Assembly (NCBI GenBank): GCA_934358955.1
Contig: CAKRLC010000006.1
Span: 1-49,668, forward strand
Direction: 5' to 3'
Origin: an uncultured Roseburia sp.
GTDB lineage: Bacteria; Bacillota; Clostridia; Lachnospirales; Lachnospiraceae
DNA: 49,668 nt
In this document: piece by piece, positions 18,066 to 27,222 of the stretch
Numbering within the stretch: the first letter of the stretch is position 1
Layout: every line of letters starts with the position of its first letter
The notes under the pieces: model-generated
Database searches by the model: none
What the model was told of the DNA's origin: nothing
Seen by the model: the letters and a program-made list of their open reading frames with translations, nothing else
Made by a program: the position numbers and the translations under genes

Positions 18066-18974
18066 ATGAATATCAGGCAGATTGAATACTTTGTTGAAAC
18101 AGTCAACTTAAAGAGCTTTACAAAAGCAGCAAATAAGCTGTTTGTGACGCAGTCTGCGCTGAGCAAGGCAATCCAGTCCACCGAAAATGAACTGAATACA
18201 ACATTGATCGACCGGAACGCAAAAGACTTTCAGCTGACAAAGGATGGCTGTACTTTTTATAAATATGCTGTTGAAGTACTTGATTTTTTCAATGTAAAGA
18301 CGAGCCAGTTATTAAAAGACTTAGAACAGAATCAGGAAGAGATAAGTATCGGTCTTACGCCGACTTCCGGGGCAATGTATTTTTTCTCCGCGCTATATAA
18401 GTTCAAAAGAGAATATCCGATGGGAAAATTGCAGATCGAAGAAGTCAGTACGAGTGAAGGCGTGCGGAGAGTCCTTGACGGAACACTTGATATGAGTGTG
18501 GTGATCGAACCGTTTGAAGATCCGCGGATAGAAAAAGAACCGGTAGTAGAATCAGAGGCAGTGCTGTTGGTATCGAACGAACATCCGCTTGCGGAGCGGT
18601 CCAGCGTTGCTTTTTCGGAGATTATCAATGAACCGATTCTTATGGTGGGGAAAGAATATCAGTATCATGATCTTGTAAAGAGGAAATTTCAGGAGACAGG
18701 TTGTGATCCGACCTTTGCTTTTGAAAGCAACCAGTGGGAATTCATATTTGAAATGGTGGCAAATAACCATGGAATTACGATCTTACCGAGACCGCTGGTA
18801 GAAAAATTTAAGAATGCCAGAGTAAAACAGATCCATTTGGTCAGTCCGGAATTCCGGTGGGGACTATCACTGATCCGGAGAAAAGACAGGCCAGTCACTC
18901 CACTGATGCAGAATTTCTGGGAGTTATGTAAGGATGATGCAATAAAATGGACAGAGGATAGGAGTGAACTCTGA
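18066..18974 (+). CDS. LysR family transcriptional regulator
   Basis: A 302-residue LysR protein. The N-terminal helix-turn-helix is MNIRQIEYFVETVNLKSFTK, then AANKLFVTQSALSKAIQSTE, and the effector domain begins near residue 92 (EISIGLTPTSG). It precedes, on the same strand, a GntP-type permease, two CoA-transferases and a MaoC-type hydratase, and probably controls them in response to their substrate or its CoA ester. AGGAGG precedes the ATG. The 267 bases to the permease hold a hairpin repeat and would contain the operator; I could not single out a T-N11-A box with confidence. Confidence 0.93.
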   Translation: MNIRQIEYFVETVNLKSFTKAANKLFVTQSALSKAIQSTENELNTTLIDRNAKDFQLTKDGCTFYKYAVEVLDFFNVKTSQLLKDLEQNQEEISIGLTPTSGAMYFFSALYKFKREYPMGKLQIEEVSTSEGVRRVLDGTLDMSVVIEPFEDPRIEKEPVVESEAVLLVSNEHPLAERSSVAFSEIINEPILMVGKEYQYHDLVKRKFQETGCDPTFAFESNQWEFIFEMVANNHGITILPRPLVEKFKNARVKQIHLVSPEFRWGLSLIRRKDRPVTPLMQNFWELCKDDAIKWTEDRSEL

Positions 18975-19002
18975 AGGATCAATCATAGATTCAAATTGTC
19001 AG

Positions 19003-19067
19003 ATTATAAAAAATATTGCAGGTTTCATTGTAAAAAAGAGAAACCTGCAATATTTTTTTGTGTAATA
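19003..19067. repeat. Mini-hairpin related to the MITE core, also a likely terminator
   Basis: AAAAAATATTGCAGGTTTC pairs with GAAACCTGCAATATTTTTTT across a loop containing TTGTAAAAAAG. Sequence and layout match the hairpin at 10790 and the inner arms of the MITE family. Positions 19053-19084 are also identical, over 32 bases, with 28461-28492. The T-run suggests it can end lysR transcripts. Confidence 0.6.
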
Positions 19068-19241
19068 GGAAATTCCTTGGAATTATGTAATGAGATCTGG
19101 TGATAAAAGGTCTGCATGCGTTACAGGTCATGAAATTTTGTCATGACATTGATGAATATTGTCAATTTTACTAAAAAACAAGCGAATGTTACACTGAATT
19201 TAGTAAATAAATACATAACACATACGAAGGAGGAAAAAGAA

Positions 19242-20588
19242 ATGAATGATATGTATTTACTGTGGACGTTCGTGATATCACTTGCAGTGATCATCGTGCT
19301 GATCCTGTCCAAGAAGCTGAACCCGTCACTTTGCCTGTTTATTGGCGCAATCGTAGCAGCAATTATCGGAAGAGTTGATTTTGGTTCGATTGCCGGTACT
19401 TTTAACAGCTCTTTTGGTAGTATTCTTGTCAGTACAGGTATTTTGATGGTATTCGCATTTACTTTCAGCCAGTACCTGAACGAGTCAGGCGGTGTAACGG
19501 AATTTGCAAAATTTATGGTGCGCATTGTAGGAAATAAATATGACCTGATTGCAATGGCGATCGTTGGATATATTCTTTCCATTCCGGTAGGCCTTTTAGC
19601 ATCCTGTGCGATCGTAATCCCGATGTTCCGTCCAATGTCAAAGCTTACAGGAAGACCGGTTCCGGCATACCTGACAGCCTTTGTTGTACCATCACTGCTT
19701 ACTGCCTGTGCAGTTGTTCCAACATCCGGACCGGTACTTTTTGCAGGATTACTTGGTATTGATATTGGCTGGTATATGATTTACGGTATTCTGATTACAA
19801 TACCTGGCGCAATTGTAAGTACTATTTTTGCATACATCTTTTCCGGATATCTTAAGAAAAAAGGTCATGTGGATAACATTGATTCAGAGGCAATCGATCT
19901 TGCAGCAGATCCTTCCAAGCCATCAGCATTATTAGTACTTGCACTGATTTTAATTCCAATCGTTACTATTACAATTGGTTCTTTTGCACCATATTTTACA
20001 GCAGAAGGAAGTGCAGTCAGAGGCTTCCTCTCCTTCATCGGTAACACAGGAATTTCCATGTTCCTTATCACGATGATCTCAATGTGGACACTCCGGAAAT
20101 ATCTTCCAAGAGCATCAACAGCGATTTTTGCTGAAGGTATCAAAGAATCCGGTACTGTACTTGCAATGCTTGGTTTTGCAAATGTTTATGCCGGAATCCT
20201 TCAGGCTGCAGGCGTAGGTGACTATATTGTCGGCATGCTGTCAAATACAAGTATCAATCTTCTCTGGCTGGCGCTCATTCTTCTTGTAGCACTTCATGCA
20301 GGAACAGGAGCAGGAACTGTTGCAGGATCCACTGCAATCTCATTATTTATGTCAACATTTGTAGGCAATGGAGCTTCTTTAATGGCATTTGGTCTTATCT
20401 GTGGAATCGGACAGCTTGTACTTCTGATCCCGACGGATGTAACTTTCTGGTACATGAAAGATGCAGCAGGTCTTTCTGTTGGAGATACAGTAAAAGCAGT
20501 TTGTATTCCGTCAACAATTGCCGGATTAGTAAGCTTTATTATCATTCTTATCATGAATGCAATGGGAACACTTCCAATGTGGTTTTAA
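19242..20588 (+). CDS. GntP family permease (organic/hydroxy acid : H+ symporter)
   Basis: A 448-residue membrane protein with about 11-12 hydrophobic spans. Typical GntP features are LNPSLCLFIGAIVAAIIG near the start, VGLLASCAIVIPMFRPMSK, VPSLLTACAVVPTSGPV and the C-terminal AGTGAGTVAGSTA with LIPTDVTFWYMK. The family imports gluconate, glycerate and other hydroxy acids, and members are annotated as D-3-hydroxybutyrate permeases. The adjacent CoA-transferases and R-specific hydratase favour a short hydroxy acid here. AAGGAGG fixes the ATG at 19242; an in-frame ATG at 19143 lies too far upstream. Only 48 bases separate it from the CoA-transferase start. Confidence 0.87.
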   Translation: MNDMYLLWTFVISLAVIIVLILSKKLNPSLCLFIGAIVAAIIGRVDFGSIAGTFNSSFGSILVSTGILMVFAFTFSQYLNESGGVTEFAKFMVRIVGNKYDLIAMAIVGYILSIPVGLLASCAIVIPMFRPMSKLTGRPVPAYLTAFVVPSLLTACAVVPTSGPVLFAGLLGIDIGWYMIYGILITIPGAIVSTIFAYIFSGYLKKKGHVDNIDSEAIDLAADPSKPSALLVLALILIPIVTITIGSFAPYFTAEGSAVRGFLSFIGNTGISMFLITMISMWTLRKYLPRASTAIFAEGIKESGTVLAMLGFANVYAGILQAAGVGDYIVGMLSNTSINLLWLALILLVALHAGTGAGTVAGSTAISLFMSTFVGNGASLMAFGLICGIGQLVLLIPTDVTFWYMKDAAGLSVGDTVKAVCIPSTIAGLVSFIIILIMNAMGTLPMWF

Positions 20589-20636
20589 TGAATAACAAAA
20601 CAAAATCATATTTTTAGAACAGGAGTGAGAAAACAG

Positions 20637-21968
20637 ATGAGCAAATATACAGATTTATATAATGAAAAAAAGAAAACAGCGGCAGAAGCGATTGAGCTGA
20701 TACAGGATCGTGACTGGATTTTTACGGCACAGGCAGCAGCTGAGCCGGTAGGCATTTTAAAAGAATTGCAGCATTTAAAAGAGACCGGAGTAAAAGATGT
20801 TGTCTTAAATACCTGTCTTCCGATGGATTATCCGGCATTACATGATCCGGAAATGAAAGCAGTCATGTCACATCACAGCTGGTTTTTCAGCGGAGCTTTA
20901 AGAAAAGAAAGACCAAATAAATTAGTCAGTGCTGTTCCACAGTGTTCGACAACCATTTTGAAAAAAACACTCGACCGCGTCAGATACGAAGGAAGAAGAC
21001 CGGTCGTTATGGCAACGGTATCTCCGATGGATGACTGCGGTTATATGACGCTTTCCATCAGTGCGATCTATGAGAGGGATCTGGTGAACGCAGGGGCATA
21101 TGTGATCGTTGAAGTAAATAAAAATTACCCGAGAACATTTGGTGATACGTTAGTACATATTTCAGAAGTGGATGCGCTTGTCGAGAGTGACAGACCAATT
21201 CCAACAACAGTAGTGGTTCCGTATACTGAGGTGGATGAAAAAATAGGAAAAAATGTTGCATCTTTAGTAGAGGATGGATCTACGATCCAGCTTGGAATCG
21301 GAAATATTCCAAATGCGGTTGCAAATGAATTAAAGACGAAAAAGCATCTCGGTATCCATACAGAAATGTTTACGGAAACGATGGTTGATCTGATCGAATG
21401 TGGAGCGGTAGATAATTCACAGAAGGGGCTCTGCAATGGCTATTCGGTATGTTCCTTTACAATGGGTTCGCAGCGCTTATATGATTTTTTAGATGACAAT
21501 CCAAGTGTATTATTCAAATCCAGTACATTTTCGAATGATCCTTATACGATCGGAAAAAATAATAAATTTGTTTCTATTAATACGACGCTGGAAATGGATC
21601 TTTCCGGACAGGCAGCTTCAGAGACAGTGGGTTATCATCAGTGGTCCGGAACAGGCGGACAGTCCGAGACAGTGCAGGGTGCACAGATGTCTCCAGGTGG
21701 TAAATCAATTCTTGCAATGCATTCTACTTATTATGCAAAAGATGAAAATGGGAATAAAGTACTGAAATCAAAAATCGTCCCATTCCTGCATGAGGGAGCA
21801 GCTGTTACGACTTCAAGAAATGATGTGGATTATGTGGTGACCGAATATGGTATCGCATGGCTGCGTGGACTGACAGTGGAAGAACGTGCAAAAGAACTGA
21901 TCAAGATTGCGCATCCGGATTTCCGCGAAGAACTTGCAAAGGCGGTCGAAGAGTACGAACTCTGGTAA
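20637..21968 (+). CDS. Acetyl-CoA hydrolase/transferase family CoA-transferase
   Basis: A 443-residue family I-type CoA-transferase of the acetyl-CoA hydrolase / 4-hydroxybutyrate CoA-transferase group. Conserved pieces are LGIGNIPNAV near 219-228, HTEMF with the expected catalytic glutamate E243, GTGGQ near 342, VVTEYGIAWLRG, and IAHPDFREEL at the end. It would load a carboxylic acid with CoA taken from acetyl-CoA. It is clearly diverged from the second CoA-transferase in this cluster (22442), which suggests a different acid substrate. The ATG at 20637 is taken over the in-frame GTG at 20625, which would overlap the AGGAG. 20 bases before the hydratase gene. Confidence 0.88.
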   Translation: MSKYTDLYNEKKKTAAEAIELIQDRDWIFTAQAAAEPVGILKELQHLKETGVKDVVLNTCLPMDYPALHDPEMKAVMSHHSWFFSGALRKERPNKLVSAVPQCSTTILKKTLDRVRYEGRRPVVMATVSPMDDCGYMTLSISAIYERDLVNAGAYVIVEVNKNYPRTFGDTLVHISEVDALVESDRPIPTTVVVPYTEVDEKIGKNVASLVEDGSTIQLGIGNIPNAVANELKTKKHLGIHTEMFTETMVDLIECGAVDNSQKGLCNGYSVCSFTMGSQRLYDFLDDNPSVLFKSSTFSNDPYTIGKNNKFVSINTTLEMDLSGQAASETVGYHQWSGTGGQSETVQGAQMSPGGKSILAMHSTYYAKDENGNKVLKSKIVPFLHEGAAVTTSRNDVDYVVTEYGIAWLRGLTVEERAKELIKIAHPDFREELAKAVEEYELW

Positions 21969-21988
21969 GAAAGAATGGGGGAAATACG

Positions 21989-22387
21989 ATGAAACATCAG
22001 ATAGGTGAAAAGGTTCAGGTCAGCAAGACGATTTCTGAGACAGATGTGTATTTGTTTGCAGGAATATCCGGAGATTTTAATCCTGTCCATGTGAATAAGA
22101 TTGAGGCAGAGGACAGTATTTTCGGAAAACAGGTTGCACATGGTTTCCTGGTTGGAAGCCTGCTGTCGAATGCGATCGGAATGAGGCTTCCCGGACCTGG
22201 CACAATCTATATGGAGCAGGATATGAAGTTCAAGAAACCGGTGCATATCGGAGATACGGTAACGGCTTTGCTGGAAGTAGCAGAGATTTTAAATGAAGAA
22301 AAAAATATCTTAAAGCTTACCACACAGGTGATAAATCAGCATGGTACCCTGGTGATCGACGGTTATGCGGTTGTAAAAGCGCCGTAA
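21989..22387 (+). CDS. MaoC/PhaJ-type (R)-specific enoyl-CoA hydratase
   Basis: A 132-residue single hot-dog protein. The R-hydratase motif is AGISGDFNPVHVN, with Asp29 and His34 at the spacing of the catalytic pair in PhaJ, followed by VAHGFLVGSLLS. It interconverts (R)-3-hydroxyacyl-CoA and trans-2-enoyl-CoA, for example 3-hydroxybutyryl-CoA and crotonyl-CoA. Lying between two CoA-transferase genes and downstream of a hydroxy acid permease, it would link an imported (R)-hydroxy acid to the butyrate pathway. The ATG at 21989 follows GGGGGAA and begins just after the preceding stop; the longer in-frame reading from 21857 overlaps the previous gene and is not credible. Confidence 0.9.
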   Translation: MKHQIGEKVQVSKTISETDVYLFAGISGDFNPVHVNKIEAEDSIFGKQVAHGFLVGSLLSNAIGMRLPGPGTIYMEQDMKFKKPVHIGDTVTALLEVAEILNEEKNILKLTTQVINQHGTLVIDGYAVVKAP

Positions 22388-22441
22388 TAGGGTGAGAAGG
22401 TTCTGATGCCGGGACCAGATGGAAAACAGAAGGAGGTTTTT

Positions 22442-23782
22442 ATGGGAGTTTTTGAAGAATATAAGCAAAAGCTTGTCACTGCAGATGAAGCTGTAAAAAT
22501 AGTAAAATCCGGAGACTGGGTTGATTATGCATGGTGTACATCAACACCGGATGTCCTGGATGAAGCACTGTCAAAAAGGACAGATGAATTGAAAAATATC
22601 AATGTTCACGGCGGAGATCTGCTAAAACCTCTTTCTATTTTTGCCAGAGAGGATGCCGGAGAACATTATACCTGGAATTCCTGGCATATGACTGCGATCG
22701 AGCGGAAAATGATTCCGAAAGGCTATGCATTTTATGCGCCGATCCGGTACTCGGAATTACCGCGATATTACAGGGATGGGGCATGTAAGGTGAATGTTGC
22801 GATGATCCAGGTTGCACCGATGGATGCACATGGCTACTTTAACTTCGGACCGAATGCATCCCATCTCGGCGCAGTCTGTGAAGTGGCAGACCATGTTATT
22901 TTGGAAGTGAATAAAAATATGCCAAGATGCTTTGGCGGAACAGAAGTCGGCATCCATATTTCAAAAGTGACTTATGTAGTAGAAGGCAATCATCCTCCAA
23001 TCGGAGAACTCGGACAGGCGTCAGAGCCGACTGAGGTGGATCAGACGGTTGCAGATTTAATTGTAAGAGAAATTCCGGATGGTGCATGCCTGCAGCTTGG
23101 AATCGGCGGAATGCCAAATGCAGTAGGTGCTGTCATTGCAAAATCAGATCTGAAAGATCTGGGGGTGCATACGGAAATGTATGTGGATTCTTTTGTTGAT
23201 ATGGCGAGAGCCGGAAAAATCACAGGCTCACGAAAAAATATTGACCGGTTCCGGCAGACCTATGGATTTGGTGCAGGAACTAAGAAAATCTACGATTATA
23301 TGAATGAAAACCCGGAGCTTTTGTGCGCACCGGTCAGTTATACGAACGATATCCGGACAATCGCATCTCTGGATAATTTTGTATCGATCAATAACTGTAT
23401 TGACATCGATCTGTTTGGGCAGATCAGTTCAGAATCATCGGGAGTACGGCATATCAGTGGTGCCGGCGGTCAGCTTGACTTTGTCCTTGGGGCGTATTTA
23501 TCAAAGGGCGGAAAAAGTTTTATCTGTTGCTCCTCCACATTTACAGATAAAAACGGCAGATTACAGTCAAGGATCCTTCCGACCCTGAAGGAAGGCTCAA
23601 TCGTAAGTGCGGTGCGCACGAATACGCAGTATGTAGTGACAGAGTATGGAATGATTAATTTGAAAGGATTGTCTACATGGGAAAGAGCAGAAGCTCTGAT
23701 CGGCATCGCGCATCCGGATTTCAGGGATGAATTGATCAAAAAAGCGGACGAAATGCATATTTGGAGAAAATCAAATCGATGA
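22442..23782 (+). CDS. Butyryl-CoA:acetate CoA-transferase-like protein
   Basis: A 446-residue CoA-transferase very like the Roseburia-type butyryl-CoA:acetate CoA-transferase (But): [74 protein letters not shown] with catalytic E245, [30 protein letters not shown]. The reaction moves CoA from butyryl-CoA (or propionyl-CoA) to acetate, releasing the acid. It may be the main butyrate-forming enzyme or a paralog serving this cluster; that cannot be told from the window. AAGGAGG at 22430 sets the ATG at 22442. It ends the lysR-permease-transferase-hydratase group. Confidence 0.9.
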   Translation: MGVFEEYKQKLVTADEAVKIVKSGDWVDYAWCTSTPDVLDEALSKRTDELKNINVHGGDLLKPLSIFAREDAGEHYTWNSWHMTAIERKMIPKGYAFYAPIRYSELPRYYRDGACKVNVAMIQVAPMDAHGYFNFGPNASHLGAVCEVADHVILEVNKNMPRCFGGTEVGIHISKVTYVVEGNHPPIGELGQASEPTEVDQTVADLIVREIPDGACLQLGIGGMPNAVGAVIAKSDLKDLGVHTEMYVDSFVDMARAGKITGSRKNIDRFRQTYGFGAGTKKIYDYMNENPELLCAPVSYTNDIRTIASLDNFVSINNCIDIDLFGQISSESSGVRHISGAGGQLDFVLGAYLSKGGKSFICCSSTFTDKNGRLQSRILPTLKEGSIVSAVRTNTQYVVTEYGMINLKGLSTWERAEALIGIAHPDFRDELIKKADEMHIWRKSNR

Positions 23783-23797
23783 TTTCATGATCGCGAA

Positions 23798-23826
23798 TTG
23801 CTTTCGTTGAAAGAAACTGCTATAAT
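23798..23826 (+). promoter_or_regulatory. Promoter of the GH3-like gene
   Basis: TTGCTT (23798-23803), a 17-base spacer, and TATAAT (23821-23826), about 48 bases before the start codon. Confidence 0.7.
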
Positions 23827-23873
23827 CTTCGTATATACGGAGAATGAACCGGACTATACGGAGGATAAGATAT

Positions 23874-25151
23874 ATGAATCGGGAAGAGAGAAGGCAGAAG
23901 AAGCAGAAAGAAAAGCAGAGTGCAATGGTAGTCGTGATTGTTTTTGTGCTGATTGTTGCAGTACTGATAACAGGAATGGCAGTGGCGATCCGTAAATTGA
24001 TCGCATCGAGACCACCGAAGGAACAGACAGAGGTCGTGTCTACGGAGACAGGCAATCTGGAGCCGGGAAATACCGGAAATGTTACAGAGCAGACAGATCC
24101 GCTGTTAGAGCAGGCAAAACAGATGGCAGCGAATATGACGGTTGAACAGAAGGTCGCACAGCTGTTTGTGATCACACCGGATGCTTTGACAGGTGTGAGT
24201 GGGGCAACTGCAGCGGGGGATGCAACGAAGAACAGCTATATGCAGTATCCGGTTGGCGGATTGATTTATATGTCGGCCAATCTCAAGAGTACCGATCAGA
24301 CAACACAGATGCTTTCTAATATGAAGAATTACAGCCAGGAGATCACAGGTCTTCCTATTTTTCTCGGAGTGAATGAAGAAGGTGGTGCAATTGCACCGGT
24401 CGCATCAAATGCAGCATTCGGAGCAGATAATGTCGGGAATATGTCGGACATTGGGGCAACTGGTGATTTACAGCAGGCATACAATGCCGGAAGCACGATC
24501 AGCTCTTATCTTAGCACACTTGGCTTTAATGTAGACTTTGCGCCGGTGGCAGACGTGCTGACTAATACGGAAAATACAGCGATCGGAAGCCGCTCTTTCG
24601 GATCAGACAGCCAGACTGTAGCAGATATGGTATGTGCAGAGCTTCAGGGACTGAATGAACACATGGTCACCGGAGTGGTAAAATATTTCCCTGGACAGGG
24701 CAGTGTCACAGGAAATACAAGTGATGGCAGTGTATCAACAGAACGATCCTTAGAAGAACTCATGTCGTGTGAGCTTGTGCCATTTTCACAGGCAATTCAA
24801 AACGGTGCTTATATGATAATGGTGGGACACATTGCGGCTCCGTCTGTGACAGGAGATAATACACCAAGTTCACTTTCTTCTGTTATGATCCAGGATGTTT
24901 TACGGGGACAGCTGGGATTCCAGGGAGTTGTGATCACGGATGCACTGAACAAAAAGGCAATCTCATCCGCATATGGTTCTGCAGATGCAGCAGTGAATGC
25001 GGTGAATGCCGGAGCAGATATGCTCTTAATGCCGGATAACTTCCAGGAAGCATATCAGGGCGTTTTAGATGCAGTGATAAACGGTACAATATCAGAAGAC
25101 CGTCTGAACGAATCTGTTGCAAGAATTATAAAAGTAAAATTAACAATGTAA
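23874..25151 (+). CDS. Membrane-anchored GH3-like (NagZ-related) protein with altered catalytic loop
   Basis: A 425-residue protein: basic N-terminus, one membrane span (residues 18-39), a polar linker, then a GH3 TIM barrel (about 80-425) nearest to NagZ-type beta-N-acetylhexosaminidases. The general Asp nucleophile site is kept (VVITDALNKKAI, D356). However, the KHFPGHG loop reads KYFPGQG (270-276), the following DSH His-Asp dyad is replaced by NTSDGS, and the substrate motif QEGGRV reads NEEGGAI. It is thus an outward-facing wall-associated GH3 relative that may be inactive, binding-only, or have another specificity. GGAGG at 23860-23864 sets the ATG; no second gene follows before the terminator. 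Confidence 0.85.
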   Translation: MNREERRQKKQKEKQSAMVVVIVFVLIVAVLITGMAVAIRKLIASRPPKEQTEVVSTETGNLEPGNTGNVTEQTDPLLEQAKQMAANMTVEQKVAQLFVITPDALTGVSGATAAGDATKNSYMQYPVGGLIYMSANLKSTDQTTQMLSNMKNYSQEITGLPIFLGVNEEGGAIAPVASNAAFGADNVGNMSDIGATGDLQQAYNAGSTISSYLSTLGFNVDFAPVADVLTNTENTAIGSRSFGSDSQTVADMVCAELQGLNEHMVTGVVKYFPGQGSVTGNTSDGSVSTERSLEELMSCELVPFSQAIQNGAYMIMVGHIAAPSVTGDNTPSSLSSVMIQDVLRGQLGFQGVVITDALNKKAISSAYGSADAAVNAVNAGADMLLMPDNFQEAYQGVLDAVINGTISEDRLNESVARIIKVKLTM

Positions 25152-25166
25152 TAAAAAGACAAAGAC

Positions 25167-25201
25167 AAAAAAGAGTGTCGGCTTAGCCGACACTCTTTTT
25201 T
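25167..25201 (+). terminator. Intrinsic terminator of the GH3-like gene
   Basis: AAGAGTGTCGG and CCGACACTCTT form a perfect stem with a 5-base loop followed by T6 and preceded by A6. It may also serve the facing cold-shock gene. Confidence 0.93.
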
Positions 25202-25299
25202 AAATCCATTGTTTGCAATATCTTAATCTACAAAATAAAACGAATTCTATTTAAAAAGAAAAAGGTACATGAAACTACTGATTTAGATTGTAGTAACCA

Positions 25300-25503
25300 T
25301 TATTTTACTACTGTTACGTTTGTTGCCTGTGGTCCTTTAGCACCTTCAACAACTTCGAATTCTACTGCTGCGCCTTCTTCTAAGGATTTGAATCCTTCCA
25401 TGTTAAGACCGGAGTAGTGAACGAATACGTCATTTCCCTGTTCATCAGAAATGAAACCGTAACCTTTTTGGTTGTTGAACCATTTTACTGTACCTTTGTT
25501 CAT
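25300..25503 (-). CDS. Cold-shock protein (CspA family)
   Basis: A 67-residue single cold-shock domain: [16 protein letters not shown] (RNP1) and DVFVHYSGL (RNP2), with the acidic loop EGFKSLEEG. It binds single-stranded RNA and DNA and melts mRNA structure. The start at 25503 has GGAGG upstream; an in-frame ATG further out, inside the leader, is not credible. It is expressed alone from its own promoter with a leader of about 50 bases. Confidence 0.96.
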   Translation of the reverse strand: MNKGTVKWFNNQKGYGFISDEQGNDVFVHYSGLNMEGFKSLEEGAAVEFEVVEGAKGPQATNVTVVK

Positions 25504-25556
25504 TGAAAAGTACCTCCAAAAAATATTTCTATGATGCATTTTTGCACCATATCCAA

Positions 25557-25585
25557 AGAATAACATAACGGTTTTAAAAAGTAAA
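25557..25585 (-). promoter_or_regulatory. Promoter of the cold-shock gene
   Basis: Read on the minus strand: TTTACT (-35), 17-base spacer, TATTCT (-10), about 55-60 bases before the start codon. Confidence 0.6.
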
Positions 25586-25703
25586 GGAGGAATCATGATA
25601 TTTTTCATCACATAAATCCGTAAAAAAACGATATTTTTAGGTTTGTTTAAGGTTGCCCTGGTAAGATGGCTTCAATGAAAGGAGGCACGAATGGCAGATG
25701 CTG

Positions 25704-26210
25704 TCATTGCTGTTCTTCAAAATCAATCGCATGTTTTTTCAGAAAAAGCTTTAACAGGGCATCCCATTCATGTTCTAATGTCTTATCTGTAGAAAAGATA
25801 CGGTAGGAGATACCGGTTATAAGAGTAAGAATTCCATTCTGGAAGCGGACGTTTAAAAAGACGGCAGAAATATCCTGCTCCGTGTAGGAGCTGCCGGTCT
25901 TAGAGAGCGTCCGTTTTAAATTTTCCGGTGAAAGCAAAAGGGAAAACTTAAAAGTAGACGGTGTTTTTTTCCCGCGGATGATCTGAAAACACTGATTGCG
26001 TAAAAGGCCATATGGAAGGAAGGTAAGACCGGAAAGCTGCTGTTCTTCCAGTTCTTCTTCTGTATAAAAATCAGACTGGAGCGTTCCGTTAATATGATAA
26101 ATGGCATTGGTCTGGATCGTAGCTTCCTGAAGCAGGAAATGGTCGAATACATCCTGACATAAAAATTTATTCATGAAGTCTTTTACTTCGGTTATTTTTA
26201 ATGCGATCAT
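25704..26210 (-). CDS. DUF5721 family protein, function unknown
   Basis: A 168-residue soluble protein beginning MIALKITEVKDFMNKFLCQD and ending in a Glu-rich tail. From memory it matches the DUF5721 family restricted to Lachnospiraceae and relatives; no catalytic motif, signal or membrane span is apparent. AGGAAAGG precedes the ATG. It is divergent from purO, with 231 bases between, and lies upstream of the cold-shock gene, which has its own promoter. The function cannot be inferred from the context. Confidence 0.75.
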   Translation of the reverse strand: MIALKITEVKDFMNKFLCQDVFDHFLLQEATIQTNAIYHINGTLQSDFYTEEELEEQQLSGLTFLPYGLLRNQCFQIIRGKKTPSTFKFSLLLSPENLKRTLSKTGSSYTEQDISAVFLNVRFQNGILTLITGISYRIFSTDKTLEHEWDALLKLFLKKHAIDFEEQQ

Positions 26211-26441
26211 AAAAATCCTTTCCTATATATGTATCGGTATTATTGCGTGTGATTTTATTATGACAGAAATCAAAAAATGTTCAAGTAAAAAAGCGTTTAT
26301 AAGTATAGCTTATTTATTATAGTAAATAAATTCATATAGCTAATAACGTGAATAATATTGTAAAAATAAAAATCCAATGCTAATATAGTGCTGTAATAAT
26401 GAAAAAAATCTGACTTTGAAAAACAGATAACAGGAGGACTT
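26211..26441. other. Divergent intergenic region (DUF5721 / purO)
   Basis: Very AT-rich. It contains an inverted repeat, TTATTTA and TAAATAA, around 26308-26330, flanked by near-identical ATAGCTTA and ATAGCTAA boxes. A weak promoter candidate for purO is TTGTAA (26358) with TAATAT (26381) at 17-base spacing. No riboswitch or small gene seen. Confidence 0.4.
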
Positions 26442-27155
26442 ATGAAAGCAATCTCATTAGCAAACGAACTTGCAGGCAATTCTTACCCGGGACGTGGTAT
26501 CGTCATTGGAAGATCTGCAGATGGAAAGTATGCAGTAACAGCTTATTTTATTATGGGAAGAAGTGAAAACAGCAGAAACCGTGTTTTTGTGGAAGATGGT
26601 GAGGGAATCCGGACACAGGCATTTGACCCTTCCAAATTAAGCGATCCTAGTTTGATTATATATGCACCGGTGCGTGTCCTTGGAAATAAGACCATTGTAA
26701 CAAACGGTGACCAGACGGATACAATTTATGAGCTGATGGACAAACAGCAGACATTTGAACAGGCATTAAGAACAAGAGAGTTCGAGCCGGATGCACCAAA
26801 TTATACACCAAGAATTTCAGGTATTATGCATATTGAAAATAACAGTTATAACTATGCAATGTCTATTTTAAAGAGCAACAATGGCAATCCGGATGCATGT
26901 AACCGTTATACATTTGCATACGAGAATCCGGTTGCAGGAGAAGCACATTTTATCCATACTTATATGGGAGATGGCAATCCACTGCCAAGCTTTGAAGGAG
27001 AACCGAAGCTTGTAGCATTAGAAGGGGATATTGATACATTTACGAGTCTTGTATGGGAGAATCTCAATGAAGAAAATAAGGTTTCCTTATTTGTAAGATA
27101 CATTGAGATCGAAACAGGAAAATACGAGACAAGAATTGTTAATAAGAATAAATAA
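26442..27155 (+). CDS. purO: IMP cyclohydrolase, archaeal PurO type
   Basis: A 237-residue protein with features of the IMP cyclohydrolase family first known from archaea (PurO): NSYPGRGIVIGRSADGKYAV at the start, ENSRNRVF, and an Ntn-hydrolase-like alpha-beta fold pattern. It closes the ring of FAICAR to IMP, the last step of purine synthesis. The normal bacterial bifunctional PurH cyclohydrolase domain is absent, and the following gene supplies only the formyltransferase. AGGAGG precedes the ATG. The 67-base gap to the next gene is consistent with an operon. Confidence 0.88.
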   Translation: MKAISLANELAGNSYPGRGIVIGRSADGKYAVTAYFIMGRSENSRNRVFVEDGEGIRTQAFDPSKLSDPSLIIYAPVRVLGNKTIVTNGDQTDTIYELMDKQQTFEQALRTREFEPDAPNYTPRISGIMHIENNSYNYAMSILKSNNGNPDACNRYTFAYENPVAGEAHFIHTYMGDGNPLPSFEGEPKLVALEGDIDTFTSLVWENLNEENKVSLFVRYIEIETGKYETRIVNKNK

Positions 27156-27222
27156 AGACAATAGCAGGAAAAACAGCAATTCCATGGAATCTATGTATAC
27201 ATGAACAGGAACGGAGATTAAG

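Noticed and set aside
25691..25792. A 33-codon plus-strand ORF (MADAVIAVLQNQ...) with a good AAAGGAGG site
   Set aside because: It lies antisense to the end of the DUF5721 gene, has no recognisable family and no promoter I can support. Possibly real, but not supported enough to list.
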